A stretch of 43,499 nt of DNA from SG8-41 sp035649495 (GTDB taxonomy: Bacteria; Pseudomonadota; Gammaproteobacteria; Burkholderiales; SG8-41), in contig DASRJL010000078.1 in NCBI GenBank assembly GCA_035649495.1, positions 1-43,499 of the forward strand, read 5' to 3'. The notes under the pieces were generated by a model, which had not been told where the DNA came from, did no database searches, and saw nothing but the letters and a program-made list of their open reading frames with translations. Numbering within the stretch: position 1 is the first letter of the stretch; each line of letters starts with the position of its first letter. Position numbers and translations under genes: made by a program. Below, piece after piece: positions 30,674 to 38,496 of the stretch.

Positions 30674-31660
30674 ATGGCGCTCGGAACGATGGGGAGGCTG
30701 CTGGGAACGGCCGCGCTCGCGGCAGTGGCGGCCGCGGCATGGGGACAGGCGGCGTGGCGTCCCGAAAAGGCGGTGGAAATGGTCATCACGACGGCGCCCG
30801 GCGGCAGCAACGACCAGGTCGCCCGCCTCATCCAGAAGATCTGGCAGGACGAGAAGCTGGTGACGGCGCCCGTGCTGATCGTGAACAAGCCCGGCGGGAA
30901 CCAGACCGTGGCGGTGGCCTACCTCCAGCAGCACGCCGGCAACGCGCACCATCTGCTGATGGCGAATCCGACGGTCGTCACCAACTATCTGGCGGGCATC
31001 ACGCCGTTGAGCCCGGCCGAGTTGACGCCGATCGCTCTGCTTCTCGTCGAGCATACCGCGATCTCGGTGCGCGCCGACTCTCCGATCAGGAACCTCCAGG
31101 ACCTCGCGGCGCGGCTCAAGGCAGACCCCGATTCCATGGCGCTCGGCATCGTCGCCCGAGGCGGGGTAAATCACCTCGCCGTGTCGCTCGCCGTAAAGGC
31201 GTCGGGCGTGGACGCGCGCAAGCTGAAGGCGGTGGTATTCAAGACCAATGCCGAATCCATGATCGCGCTGGTCGGCGGGCACATACAGTTCGTAGCGTCC
31301 TCGGTGACTACCGCGATGACCCAGGCAAAATCGGGCAACGCGCGCGTTGTCGCGATCGCGTCATCGCAGCGCATGGGCGGCCAGCTTGCGGGCGTGCCCA
31401 CGTTCCGGGAGCAAGGGATCGACTCCTGGGTGTCCAACTGGCGCGGGATCATGGGCCCGAAGAGCATGACGCCGGCGCAGGTCGCGTTCTGGGAAGAAGC
31501 GCTGGCGAGGGTCGCCGCGACCGAAGAGTGGAAAAAAGAGGTCGAAGCGCGCGATTGGGGCGGCCAGTTCATGCGCAGCCGGGAATTCGCGAAGTACCTC
31601 GACGGCGAGCAAGCCGCCGCGCGCTCCATCATGACGGAGCTGGGACTGGCGAAGCAGTAG
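30674..31660 (+). CDS. Divergent Bug/TctC-family receptor (9 of 10)
   Basis: A 328-residue exported protein recognisable as a Bug receptor by length, signal peptide (ending AWG before QAAWRP), the first loop APGGSNDQVARLIQ, and a C-terminal helix pattern. It is the most divergent of the ten: the second loop reads NKPGGNQTVA, the usual PDGYT and PYKGGGP segments are replaced by HHLLMANPTVV and VVFKTNAESMIALV. Ligand contacts should therefore differ strongly. ATG 30674 follows GAGGAG by eleven bases; ATG 30689 is an alternative. The gene is divergent from dehydrogenase paralog B and followed by a hairpin at 31720-31739. Confidence 0.88.
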   Translation: MALGTMGRLLGTAALAAVAAAAWGQAAWRPEKAVEMVITTAPGGSNDQVARLIQKIWQDEKLVTAPVLIVNKPGGNQTVAVAYLQQHAGNAHHLLMANPTVVTNYLAGITPLSPAELTPIALLLVEHTAISVRADSPIRNLQDLAARLKADPDSMALGIVARGGVNHLAVSLAVKASGVDARKLKAVVFKTNAESMIALVGGHIQFVASSVTTAMTQAKSGNARVVAIASSQRMGGQLAGVPTFREQGIDSWVSNWRGIMGPKSMTPAQVAFWEEALARVAATEEWKKEVEARDWGGQFMRSREFAKYLDGEQAAARSIMTELGLAKQ

Positions 31661-31670
31661 ATGAAGTGGA

Positions 31671-31704
31671 GAGCAACTGGCCGGGTCCTGTCGGCATGTC
31701 CGGC
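31671..31704 (+). repeat. 34-bp direct repeat, copy 1
   Basis: This copy differs by a single base (GAGCAACTGG here, GAGCAGCTGG in copy 2) from 31796-31829, 125 bp downstream. It begins ten bases after the stop of receptor 9. Confidence 0.8.
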
Positions 31705-31719
31705 GCCTGCAAGACATTT

Positions 31720-31739
31720 CCCTCCTGCAAATAGGAGGG
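31720..31739 (+). terminator. Hairpin after receptor 9
   Basis: CCCTCCT (31720-31726) pairs perfectly with AGGAGGG (31733-31739) over loop GCAAAT. It stands 60 bases behind the receptor stop. There is no T-tract on the plus strand, so terminator activity is uncertain. Confidence 0.45.
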
Positions 31740-31795
31740 GTGGCGCGTGTAGCTCGCCGGGGTGGTCAGGTTAGCGGAACGAAACCGCGCTCGCC

Positions 31796-31829
31796 GAGCA
31801 GCTGGCCGGGTCCTGTCGGCATGTCCGGC
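31796..31829 (+). repeat. 34-bp direct repeat, copy 2
   Basis: Copy 2 of the repeat at 31671-31704 with one mismatch. In both copies the frame reads EQLAGSCRHVR, which suggests duplication inside a former coding sequence. Confidence 0.8.
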
Positions 31830-31962
31830 CTCTGGATCCGGTTTTCGATATGCATTACAGCCTCCGCACCGAGAAGCACTACTTCGCGGCCCGGGACAAC
31901 GCGCTGCTCGCCTCGGGCGCTCGAACCGCGGATTTACACGCGCAAATTCCTCCTGGCAGGGA

Positions 31963-31982
31963 GGCACGGCAAATTCCGTGCC
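31963..31982 (+). promoter_or_regulatory. Hairpin upstream of the PilB-like ATPase gene
   Basis: GGCACGG (31963-31969) pairs perfectly with CCGTGCC (31976-31982) over loop CAAATT, about 70 bases before the ATPase start. It may be a 5' UTR element or the end of an upstream transcript. Confidence 0.4.
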
Positions 31983-32053
31983 AGCCATCAAGGTTTCCGG
32001 TTTGCTGCCGCTAACAATCTCCATACTGCGTCAATTGCAAGGATCGGTCTTAC

Positions 32054-33976
32054 ATGGAACCCGCTACGTCGGCAGTCGCACCCCAACCCGCCGACCCCGC
32101 CGGGTCCACGGTGCCCAATCCGGCCATCAGCCAGCTGGCGGCGATGCTGCAAAGCGCCGGCCACATCGACGCGGTCGGCCTGCGGCGCGCCATGCGCGTG
32201 CGCGAGAAGCTCGAAACGCCGCAGCCGCTCGTCAAGACGTTGGAAGAGCTGGGCATGGTGGATCGGGCGACCGTCCTTGCCACCGTGCGCGCCAATCGCG
32301 CGAGCATGCGCCTGGGAGATCTGCTGGTCGAGCTCGGCCACATCCGCGAGTCGGATCTGAAGAAGGCGCTTGCCGCACAGTCGCAGGACAAGGAGCGCCG
32401 CAAGCTCGGAGAGATCCTGGTCGAGACGTACCTCATCTCCGAGCAGCGCCTCGCCGAGATCCTCGCCGATCTGCTCGGCTTCCCCTATGTCGAGCCGCGC
32501 ATCGGCGACATCGAGCCGAAGCTGATGCCCAAGATCGCTCCGAAGTGGTGCAACCAGCACTGCTTCGTACCGTTGTCATATGCCGACAACAAGGTCGTGG
32601 TCGCGTTCTACGATCCGCTCGACATGGCGAGCCGCACGGCCGCCCAGCAGATGCTGGCGTCCGAGGTCGAGCCTGCCATCGCCCGAAAATCGCTCATCCA
32701 AGAAACCATCGAAGCGATCGAGCGCGGCGGCCGGCTCAACACGGGCGCCTCCGACGACAACACGGCCATCGCGATCGTGGACTCACTAATCCGCGATGCC
32801 GCGAAGATGGGCGCAAGCGACATCCATATCGAGCCGATGCGCACGCACACGCGCGTGCGTTACCGGATCGACGGCGCGATGACGCAGCATCGCGAGATCT
32901 CCCCCGATCTCGCTCCGGCCGTGATCAGCCGGATCAAGGTGCTCGGCAAGGCCGACATCGCGGAGAAGCGCCGTCATCAGGACGGGCGCATGCTGTTCGA
33001 GGACTCGGATTCCGGAAAGTCGTTCGATCTGCGCATGTCGAGCTACATCACCATCCACGGCGAAAAGATCGTGCTGCGCCTGCTCGACCGGCGCGCCGAG
33101 CTCATCAACATCCGCGAGATCGGCATGGCGCCGCGCATGATGGAGCTCTTCTGCGAGGCCGCGCTGGACGTCCCCACCGGGGTCGTGCTCGTGACCGGCC
33201 CGACCGGCTCCGGAAAGACGACCACGTTGTACAGCTGCGTGGATTATCTCAATACGCCGGAGGTGAGCATCATCACCGCGGAAGACCCTGTCGAGTATGT
33301 CATCGAGGACATCGGCCAGTGCTCGATCAACCCCAAGATCAATCTGACGTACGAGGAAACGCTGCGCCACATCGTGCGCCAGGATCCGGACATCATCGTG
33401 CTGGGCGAAGTGCGCGACAAGTTCTCCGCGGACGTGGCCATTCAGGCCGCGTTGACCGGTCACAAGGTGCTGACCACGTTCCACACCGAAGACAGCATCG
33501 GCGGCCTGCTGCGCCTGCTCAACATGAACATCGAGGCGTTCCTGATCTCCTCGACGGTCGTGTCGGTGGTCGCGCAGCGTCTGTTGCGCAGAGTGTGCGC
33601 GCGTTGCACCGAGCCCTATGTGCCGACGCCCACGGAGCTGCGGCGCCTCGGCTATACGCCCGCGGACGTCATGGGCGCTCACTTCGCCCTGGGTCGGGGC
33701 TGTCCGGAATGCCGCTTTACCGGCTATCGCGGGCGGGTCTGCGTGTTCGAGCTGCTGGTCCTGAACGAGATCGTCAAGGAGGCCATCGTCGCGCGCAAGA
33801 CGTCGTACGAGATCCGTCGCTTGAGCACGGAGACCTCTGGTCTGGTGACGCTGGTCGAAGACGGCGTGCACAAGGCCGCCAACGGGCACACGTCGTTGAA
33901 TGAAGTGTTACGCGGCCTGCCGCGCGTCGCAAAGCCGCGCGGACTGCGCGAGATCCGGCGCATCCTGGGAGACTAA
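32054..33976 (+). CDS. PilB/GspE/MshE-type secretion-pilus ATPase
   Basis: A 640-residue motor ATPase of the type II secretion / type IV pilus family. The N-terminal part (about 85-150) carries two motifs like those of MshEN domains, MRLGDLLVELGHIRESDL and KLGEILVETYLISEQRLAEI, known in MshE and some PilB proteins to bind cyclic di-GMP. The C-terminal ATPase has Walker A GPTGSGKT (382-389), the Asp box DIHIEP, Walker B VLGEVRD with Val for the usual Ile, and the His box TGHKVLTTFHT. The zinc tetracysteine is C515, C518, C550 and C553. It should be a hexameric cytoplasmic ATPase. No platform, prepilin or secretin gene is nearby; the only partner is the HDOD gene four bases downstream. The start ATG 32054 has only a weak upstream AAGGAT. 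Confidence 0.92.
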   Translation: MEPATSAVAPQPADPAGSTVPNPAISQLAAMLQSAGHIDAVGLRRAMRVREKLETPQPLVKTLEELGMVDRATVLATVRANRASMRLGDLLVELGHIRESDLKKALAAQSQDKERRKLGEILVETYLISEQRLAEILADLLGFPYVEPRIGDIEPKLMPKIAPKWCNQHCFVPLSYADNKVVVAFYDPLDMASRTAAQQMLASEVEPAIARKSLIQETIEAIERGGRLNTGASDDNTAIAIVDSLIRDAAKMGASDIHIEPMRTHTRVRYRIDGAMTQHREISPDLAPAVISRIKVLGKADIAEKRRHQDGRMLFEDSDSGKSFDLRMSSYITIHGEKIVLRLLDRRAELINIREIGMAPRMMELFCEAALDVPTGVVLVTGPTGSGKTTTLYSCVDYLNTPEVSIITAEDPVEYVIEDIGQCSINPKINLTYEETLRHIVRQDPDIIVLGEVRDKFSADVAIQAALTGHKVLTTFHTEDSIGGLLRLLNMNIEAFLISSTVVSVVAQRLLRRVCARCTEPYVPTPTELRRLGYTPADVMGAHFALGRGCPECRFTGYRGRVCVFELLVLNEIVKEAIVARKTSYEIRRLSTETSGLVTLVEDGVHKAANGHTSLNEVLRGLPRVAKPRGLREIRRILGD

Positions 33977-33980
33977 AAAC

Positions 33981-34820
33981 ATGAGTGAGCCAACCAGCCT
34001 GATGCAGGCCGTCGAACAGGCGCTCGCCTCCGGCTCCGTGCAGATACCGGTGTACTCGAGCACCGTCAGCCGCCTGCAAGCGGCAGTGGAAAACAAGGAC
34101 GCGGATGCCAGGCAGATCGAGGTGGTGCTCGGTCAGGACCCGGCGCTCGCCGCACAAGTGCTGCGCGTGGCGAACTCGCCGTTCTACGGCGGATTGAGCA
34201 AGATCAGCACCATCGGCGGCGCGGCGCAGCGGCTCGGGTTGCGGCAGGTCGTGAACATCGCCGTGCTGACCGCCCAGCGCGCCGCGCACGCGACATCCGA
34301 TCCCCTGTTCAAATCGCTGATGCAGCGCCTGTGGCAGCACTCGGTCGGCTGTGCGATCGGCGCCAAGTGGATCGCGGAGCACGCCAGCTGCAAGGAGTTC
34401 GCGAACGAGGCTTTCATTGCGGGGCTGCTGCACGATGTCGGCTCGCTCATGCTGCTGCGCGTGCTGGAGAGCGTGCGCGCCAGGCAGTCCGGACGGCCGA
34501 TGCCAGAATCGCTCATCCTGGAAGTGATCACGGCGCTGCACACCGATCAGGGCGCCAACCTCATTCGACTTTGGGCGCTGCCGGACAGCTATGCCGAGGT
34601 CGCCGCCAGCCATCATGCCGCCGACATGGATGCGACCGACACGGTCAGCATGCTGGTGCGGCTGGCCGACTACGCGTGCCACAAGATCGGCATGTCGCTC
34701 ACGCCGGATCCAACCATCCGCCTCAGCACGCTGCCCGAATGCAATGTGCTGAGAGTGAAAGAGATCGAGCTCGCGGAACTGGAGATCGCGATCGAGGACG
34801 GCGTCAGCGCGCTGGCCTAG
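33981..34820 (+). CDS. HDOD-domain signalling protein
   Basis: A 279-residue protein made almost wholly of an HDOD domain (about 15-215), a degenerate HD-type fold. Typical parts are IPVYSSTVSRLQ, QDPALAAQVLRVANSPFYG, TIGGAAQRLGLRQVVNI and GLLHDVGSLMLL. The HD pair survives in LHD, but other metal ligands of true phosphohydrolases are not evident, so it is probably a signalling or scaffold domain. HDOD proteins often accompany cyclic-di-GMP-linked pilus and chemosensory systems. The gene begins four bases after the PilB-like ATPase, so the two are almost certainly one transcript and probably one process; the combination of putative c-di-GMP-binding motifs there and HDOD here supports signal-controlled motor activity. 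It converges with receptor 10. Confidence 0.88.
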   Translation: MSEPTSLMQAVEQALASGSVQIPVYSSTVSRLQAAVENKDADARQIEVVLGQDPALAAQVLRVANSPFYGGLSKISTIGGAAQRLGLRQVVNIAVLTAQRAAHATSDPLFKSLMQRLWQHSVGCAIGAKWIAEHASCKEFANEAFIAGLLHDVGSLMLLRVLESVRARQSGRPMPESLILEVITALHTDQGANLIRLWALPDSYAEVAASHHAADMDATDTVSMLVRLADYACHKIGMSLTPDPTIRLSTLPECNVLRVKEIELAELEIAIEDGVSALA

Positions 34821-34859
34821 GATAGGAACCCCGGTTACAGGCCGCGAATCGCCCCAATT

Positions 34860-35840
34860 CTATTTGCTCGCCTCGTCGCTCAGCTTGAGTTTCGCGATAA
34901 CGCGGGAGAGCTTCTCCACTTCCGCTGCCAGAAACGCACGGAACTCGTCGGGCTGGCTGCCCACGGTCCTGGACCCCATCTCGCTGAAACGCTTGCTCAC
35001 TTCCGGCGTGTTCAATGCCGCGACAACGGCGGCATGGATCGCGGCAACGATGTCCTTCGGTGTCCTGGCTGGCACCAGCAAGCCGTTCCAGAGGCTGAAC
35101 TCGTAGTTGGGGTAACCCGACTCCGCGACAGTCGGCACGTCGGCGGCGAGCGGCGTCCGCGTCTTTGACGTGACCCCCAGCGGGCGCAGCCGTCCCGTGC
35201 GCATGTGGGGCAGAGCGACGACGAGCGGGGAGAAATAGACCGCCGTCTCTCCGGAGACAATCGAGAGAAGGGACTCCCCGCCTCCCTTGTACGACACGTG
35301 CCGCAGGTTGACGCCCGCGTCGGCCTTGAAGATCTCGGTGGCGAGAAAGGTTACCGTGCCGAGGCCCGCCGACGCGTAGTCGAGCGCGCCCGGTTTCGCT
35401 TTCGCGAGACGCACCAGCTCAGCCATCGACTTTACCGGCACCGACGGGTGCACGACGACCATGTGCGGCGACGAGTCCACCTGGGTCACGGCCATGAAAT
35501 CGCGCAGGAGATCGTACGGCAGGTTCTTGAACATCGAGACGTTGGCCGCCTGCGCGTTGTTGATCATGAGCCACGTGTAACCGTCGGGGGCCGACTTCGC
35601 GGCGAGCTCCGAGCCGATATTGCCGCTCGCGCCGGCGCGGTTGTCGACGATGACCCTCTGGCCCAGGATCGACGGCAACGCATTGGCGACGAGCCGCGTA
35701 ACCGTATCGGCACCGCCGCCTGCCGAGCTCGGCACGATCCAGCGCACGACTTTAGCAGGATAGGCTTGTGCACATCCCGTTCCGGCATGAAGCGAGAGCG
35801 CGGCCGCAAGAATGGCCGCGATGCAGGACCGGACACTCAC
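34860..35840 (-). CDS. Bug/TctC-family tripartite tricarboxylate transporter receptor (10 of 10)
   Basis: A 326-residue exported receptor. The GTG start at 35840 (VSVRSCIAAILAAAL) is chosen because GGGAG lies nine bases before it and because it gives a standard signal peptide ending at GCA before QAYPAKVVRW. The frame extends further upstream through the bicupin gene without a plausible start. Motifs are VPSSAGGGADTV, NRAGASGNIGSEL, APDGYT, SYKGGGESLL and ADVPTVAESGYPNYE. It is the last gene of the reverse run that starts with gentisate dioxygenase and LivKHMGF, 26 bp behind the bicupin gene. Two uptake systems of different type in one run suggest either two substrates or a precursor and its product. 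Confidence 0.93.
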   Translation of the reverse strand: MSVRSCIAAILAAALSLHAGTGCAQAYPAKVVRWIVPSSAGGGADTVTRLVANALPSILGQRVIVDNRAGASGNIGSELAAKSAPDGYTWLMINNAQAANVSMFKNLPYDLLRDFMAVTQVDSSPHMVVVHPSVPVKSMAELVRLAKAKPGALDYASAGLGTVTFLATEIFKADAGVNLRHVSYKGGGESLLSIVSGETAVYFSPLVVALPHMRTGRLRPLGVTSKTRTPLAADVPTVAESGYPNYEFSLWNGLLVPARTPKDIVAAIHAAVVAALNTPEVSKRFSEMGSRTVGSQPDEFRAFLAAEVEKLSRVIAKLKLSDEASK

Positions 35841-35866
35841 TTCATGCGACTCCCGGTTGCGCGAGA

Positions 35867-37024
35867 TCACGCCGCGTCGTGCGATGCGATGACGACGACC
35901 GCAGGTTTTCCCGAGCGGTTGTTCCAGGCGTGCTGCGTGCCGCGCTGGATGACGATCTCGCCGGCCTTGAGCGTCACCTCCCCGGTATCGAGCACGAGCA
36001 CGATCTCGCCTTCCGTCACCATGCAGAGATCCAGCGTGCGGGTCCTCTGCATGTACGGATGCGGCGCCTGCGCCGACCAGGAACACGCGCCAGGCGCCCC
36101 CACCGCTTGAAAGTACGCCCTGACCTCGCGCTCACCGGCCTTCCCTTCCCACGCGGCATCGGGCGGAAACGTGAAGACGTTCAACACCGAGCCTCTGGAG
36201 GGCGGCAGCAGCACCTCGGGCAGGTGCAGCGTCTCGTAGACGATTTTCGCCGGGGAGCCGTCCACGACCCACATACGCTGCAGCGCGAAGCCGGGCCGCG
36301 CGGGATCGACGCGCACATCGGGCGACGGCCCATCGCCCACGAGGTTCGACTTTCCGGCTTCGCGATCGATGGCGACCACGCGCCGCTGCGGCTTCACTCC
36401 CGGCGGGAGCTGCCGGTTCTCCGGCGCGCGCATCGGCTTGTCGTTGCCCTGCGCGGTGCCGGCGGGACCGTCGACGAATTCCGCGTCGAACATATCGAAC
36501 GCCATCAGGCAGCCCGTCTTCGAGCTGTCCCACAGGTGCCAGGCGCCGACGTCTATCACCACGTCACCGGGCTTCAACGTGAGCGTATGGTCGTCGAGCT
36601 CCATGACCCGCTCGCCGGAGAGCAGGATCCCGTAGTCGACCGACCGGGTCTTGTGCATGTACGAGCGGTTGTACTGGTTGCCGCCGCCGCGGTCCCAGGT
36701 GCGCCCGTGCGATGCCGGCGCTTTGTACGGATCGTTCGGGGGCGACTCCGCGGTTTTCGCGAGCCAATGCACTACCCGCAGATGCCCGCCGCCCACCGGG
36801 CACGGAAATTCGTCGTCCCACGTTCCCGCATCCTCGGCGCCATCGAGCCGCGGCGGCGTCTCCCGCCACACCCAGAAGTCGGTATGGCCGCGCCCGGTTA
36901 CCTTCCCACCCGCTCCCGGGAGCTGCGTCTCGTGCGCGCCGGGTGAAGGTCCGTCCCATACCACCTTCGATCTGCCCCTCTCGTCGTTGCCGGTCACCAC
37001 GCGCCGGATCGGTGTCAAAGCCAT
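35867..37024 (-). CDS. Duplicated cupin (bicupin), BLL6423-like domains
   Basis: A 385-residue cytoplasmic protein consisting of two similar halves. Each begins RRVV, has a GDGPSP or WDGPSP loop, and ends in a cupin: MHKTRSVDYGILLSGE ... LKPGDVVIDVGAWHLW (124-165) and MQRTRTLDLCMVTEGE ... LKAGEIVIQRGTQHAW (326-367). In the first half H124 and H163 can bind metal; in the second the first position is Gln326, with H365 kept, so metal binding may be lost there. Cupins of this short BLL6423 type have no established reaction. It lies between the Liv transporter and receptor 10, 21 bp after livF, in a run headed by gentisate dioxygenase (also a bicupin), so a role in aromatic-acid processing is likely. 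GGAGG precedes ATG 37024. Confidence 0.8.
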   Translation of the reverse strand: MALTPIRRVVTGNDERGRSKVVWDGPSPGAHETQLPGAGGKVTGRGHTDFWVWRETPPRLDGAEDAGTWDDEFPCPVGGGHLRVVHWLAKTAESPPNDPYKAPASHGRTWDRGGGNQYNRSYMHKTRSVDYGILLSGERVMELDDHTLTLKPGDVVIDVGAWHLWDSSKTGCLMAFDMFDAEFVDGPAGTAQGNDKPMRAPENRQLPPGVKPQRRVVAIDREAGKSNLVGDGPSPDVRVDPARPGFALQRMWVVDGSPAKIVYETLHLPEVLLPPSRGSVLNVFTFPPDAAWEGKAGEREVRAYFQAVGAPGACSWSAQAPHPYMQRTRTLDLCMVTEGEIVLVLDTGEVTLKAGEIVIQRGTQHAWNNRSGKPAVVVIASHDAA

Positions 37025-37045
37025 GGGCTGCCTCCTTTCTGTGCG

Positions 37046-37693
37046 TCAGTCTCTTGCGATGATGCTGCCGCGGTCGATGGCGACGATGCGATCGGCCAGC
37101 CGCCTGGAGTGCTGCAGGTTGCACTCGGAAAGGAGCACGGACATGCCCTCCTGCTTCAGGCCGGCGATCACCTCTGCGAGGCGCTGCGCCAGCGCCGGCG
37201 CGACACCTTCGAACGGCTCGTCGAGCAGCAGGAGTCGCGTCCCGCAGATGAGCGCGCGCCCCAGCGCCGCGAGCTTCTGCTGCCCTCCCGACAGCTGCAG
37301 TCCCCTATGGGTCGCGAACCTGCGGGCTTCGGGGATCAGGGTGTAGACCTTTTCGAGCCGCGCCGCGCTGTCGGGCAGGCGCGCGGCCCACGCGGGAACG
37401 AGCATGTTCTCCTCGACCGTGAGTTCCGGAACCAGCCGGCGGTCCTCGGGCATGTAGCCGATTCCGAGCCGCGTCCGGCCGTGCGTCGGTGTCTTCAACA
37501 GGTCGGTGCCGTCGAAGGCCAGGCTGCCGCTCGAGACGGGAAGTAGCCCCATCACGCTCTTCATCAGCGTGGTCTTGCCTGCGCCGTTGCGCCCGACGAG
37601 ACCGGTCATGCTGCCAGTGGGCACCTCGAGCGAGACATCGCGCAGGATCTGCACCGACTGGATCGCGACGTTGAGGGTTTCGAGCCTAAGCAC
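37046..37693 (-). CDS. livF: LivF-type ABC transporter ATP-binding protein
   Basis: A 215-residue ABC ATPase of the branched-chain amino acid (HAAT) transporter class, somewhat shorter than the usual 230-240. Walker A is GRNGAGKTT, the signature LSGGQQK and Walker B LLLLDEP. The MPEDRRLVPELTVEENM stretch is the LivF pattern. It pairs with LivG and couples ATP hydrolysis to uptake through LivH/LivM. In catabolic clusters such systems frequently carry aromatic acids or amides and not amino acids. It overlaps the livG stop by eight bases, a sign of translational coupling. The bicupin gene follows 21 bp later. Confidence 0.92.
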   Translation of the reverse strand: MLRLETLNVAIQSVQILRDVSLEVPTGSMTGLVGRNGAGKTTLMKSVMGLLPVSSGSLAFDGTDLLKTPTHGRTRLGIGYMPEDRRLVPELTVEENMLVPAWAARLPDSAARLEKVYTLIPEARRFATHRGLQLSGGQQKLAALGRALICGTRLLLLDEPFEGVAPALAQRLAEVIAGLKQEGMSVLLSECNLQHSRRLADRIVAIDRGSIIARD

Positions 37694-38495
37694 CGGGGCG
37701 CCGCTCCTCTCTCGCGCCGCGGCCGGCCTCGCCGCCGACCACGTAGCGCCTCACGTCCGGGTCGCCGAGCGCGACTTCGGGCGGCGCATCGGCGATGATG
37801 CGCCCATCGTAGAACGCCAGCACGCGCTGGGCGAAGCGGCTTACGACCTCCATGTCGTGCTCGACGAAAATGACCGTGGCGCCCTCCTTCCGCGCCGCTG
37901 TCATGACCGTCTCCATGATGCCGAACTTTTCTTCGGCCGAGACGCCGCTGGTGGGCTCGTCGAGGAGAAGGATGCGCGGCCGCGCGGCCAGGGTGAGCGC
38001 GATGTCGAGGAGCTTGCGCACGCCCCCGGGAAGCGCCTGCGTGTTCCTGTTGCGATATTCGGCAAGGCCGAAGCTCTCCAGAATCCGCTCCGCAACCTCT
38101 TCGGCCGGCGCATCGTGGCCGGGCACGTTCGGGCGGGCGCGCGACAGGAAGCTGCCCCTGCCGGCGTTGTGCAGCACGATGCCGAGAGCGATCAGCATGT
38201 TCTGGCGCACGTCGAGCGAGGCATAGAGCTGCGGGACCTGGAACGAGCGCAGTATCCCGAGCCGCGTGATGTCCCGCGGCGCGTGCGCGGTGATGTCCTG
38301 CCCGTCGTAGTGGATGCTGCCCGAATCCGGCTTGACGTAGCCCGTGACCATGTTGATGAAGGTCGTCTTGCCCGCGCCGTTGGTGCCGATCAGCCCGACG
38401 ACCGAATCCGCGTGGACGGCGACGTTGACATCGACGGCCGCCGTGACCGCGCCAAAGCTCTTGTTCAGGGACCGGGCGTCGAGTATGACCGCCAT
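37686..38495 (-). CDS. livG: LivG-type ABC transporter ATP-binding protein
   Basis: A 269-residue ABC ATPase with LivG features: Walker A GTNGAGKTT, Walker B LLLLDEP, the H-loop VEHDM, and the LivG-specific insertion between TRLGILRSFQVPQLY and the signature. The signature reads LPGGVRK in place of the usual LSGGQQ/LSYGEQ type, a modest variation common in LivG relatives. It forms a heterodimer with LivF. The last 20 or so residues (GEAGRGAREERRPGA) are a charged extension not needed for activity. It starts directly after livM and overlaps livF. Confidence 0.92.
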   Translation of the reverse strand: MAVILDARSLNKSFGAVTAAVDVNVAVHADSVVGLIGTNGAGKTTFINMVTGYVKPDSGSIHYDGQDITAHAPRDITRLGILRSFQVPQLYASLDVRQNMLIALGIVLHNAGRGSFLSRARPNVPGHDAPAEEVAERILESFGLAEYRNRNTQALPGGVRKLLDIALTLAARPRILLLDEPTSGVSAEEKFGIMETVMTAARKEGATVIFVEHDMEVVSRFAQRVLAFYDGRIIADAPPEVALGDPDVRRYVVGGEAGRGAREERRPGA

Positions 38496-38496
38496 G

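Larger units (their letters stand above)
31661..32053. other. 393-bp gap with direct repeat, hairpins and a possible gene scrap
   Basis: No intact gene is seen. The gap contains a 34-bp direct repeat (31671-31704 and 31796-31829), a hairpin at 31720-31739, another at 31963-31982, and a stretch at about 31775-31940 whose plus-strand frame reads FDMHYSLRTEKHYFAARDNA in part. That wording looks like real protein but has no start or family I recognise, so it may be the end of a destroyed gene. Confidence 0.5.
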
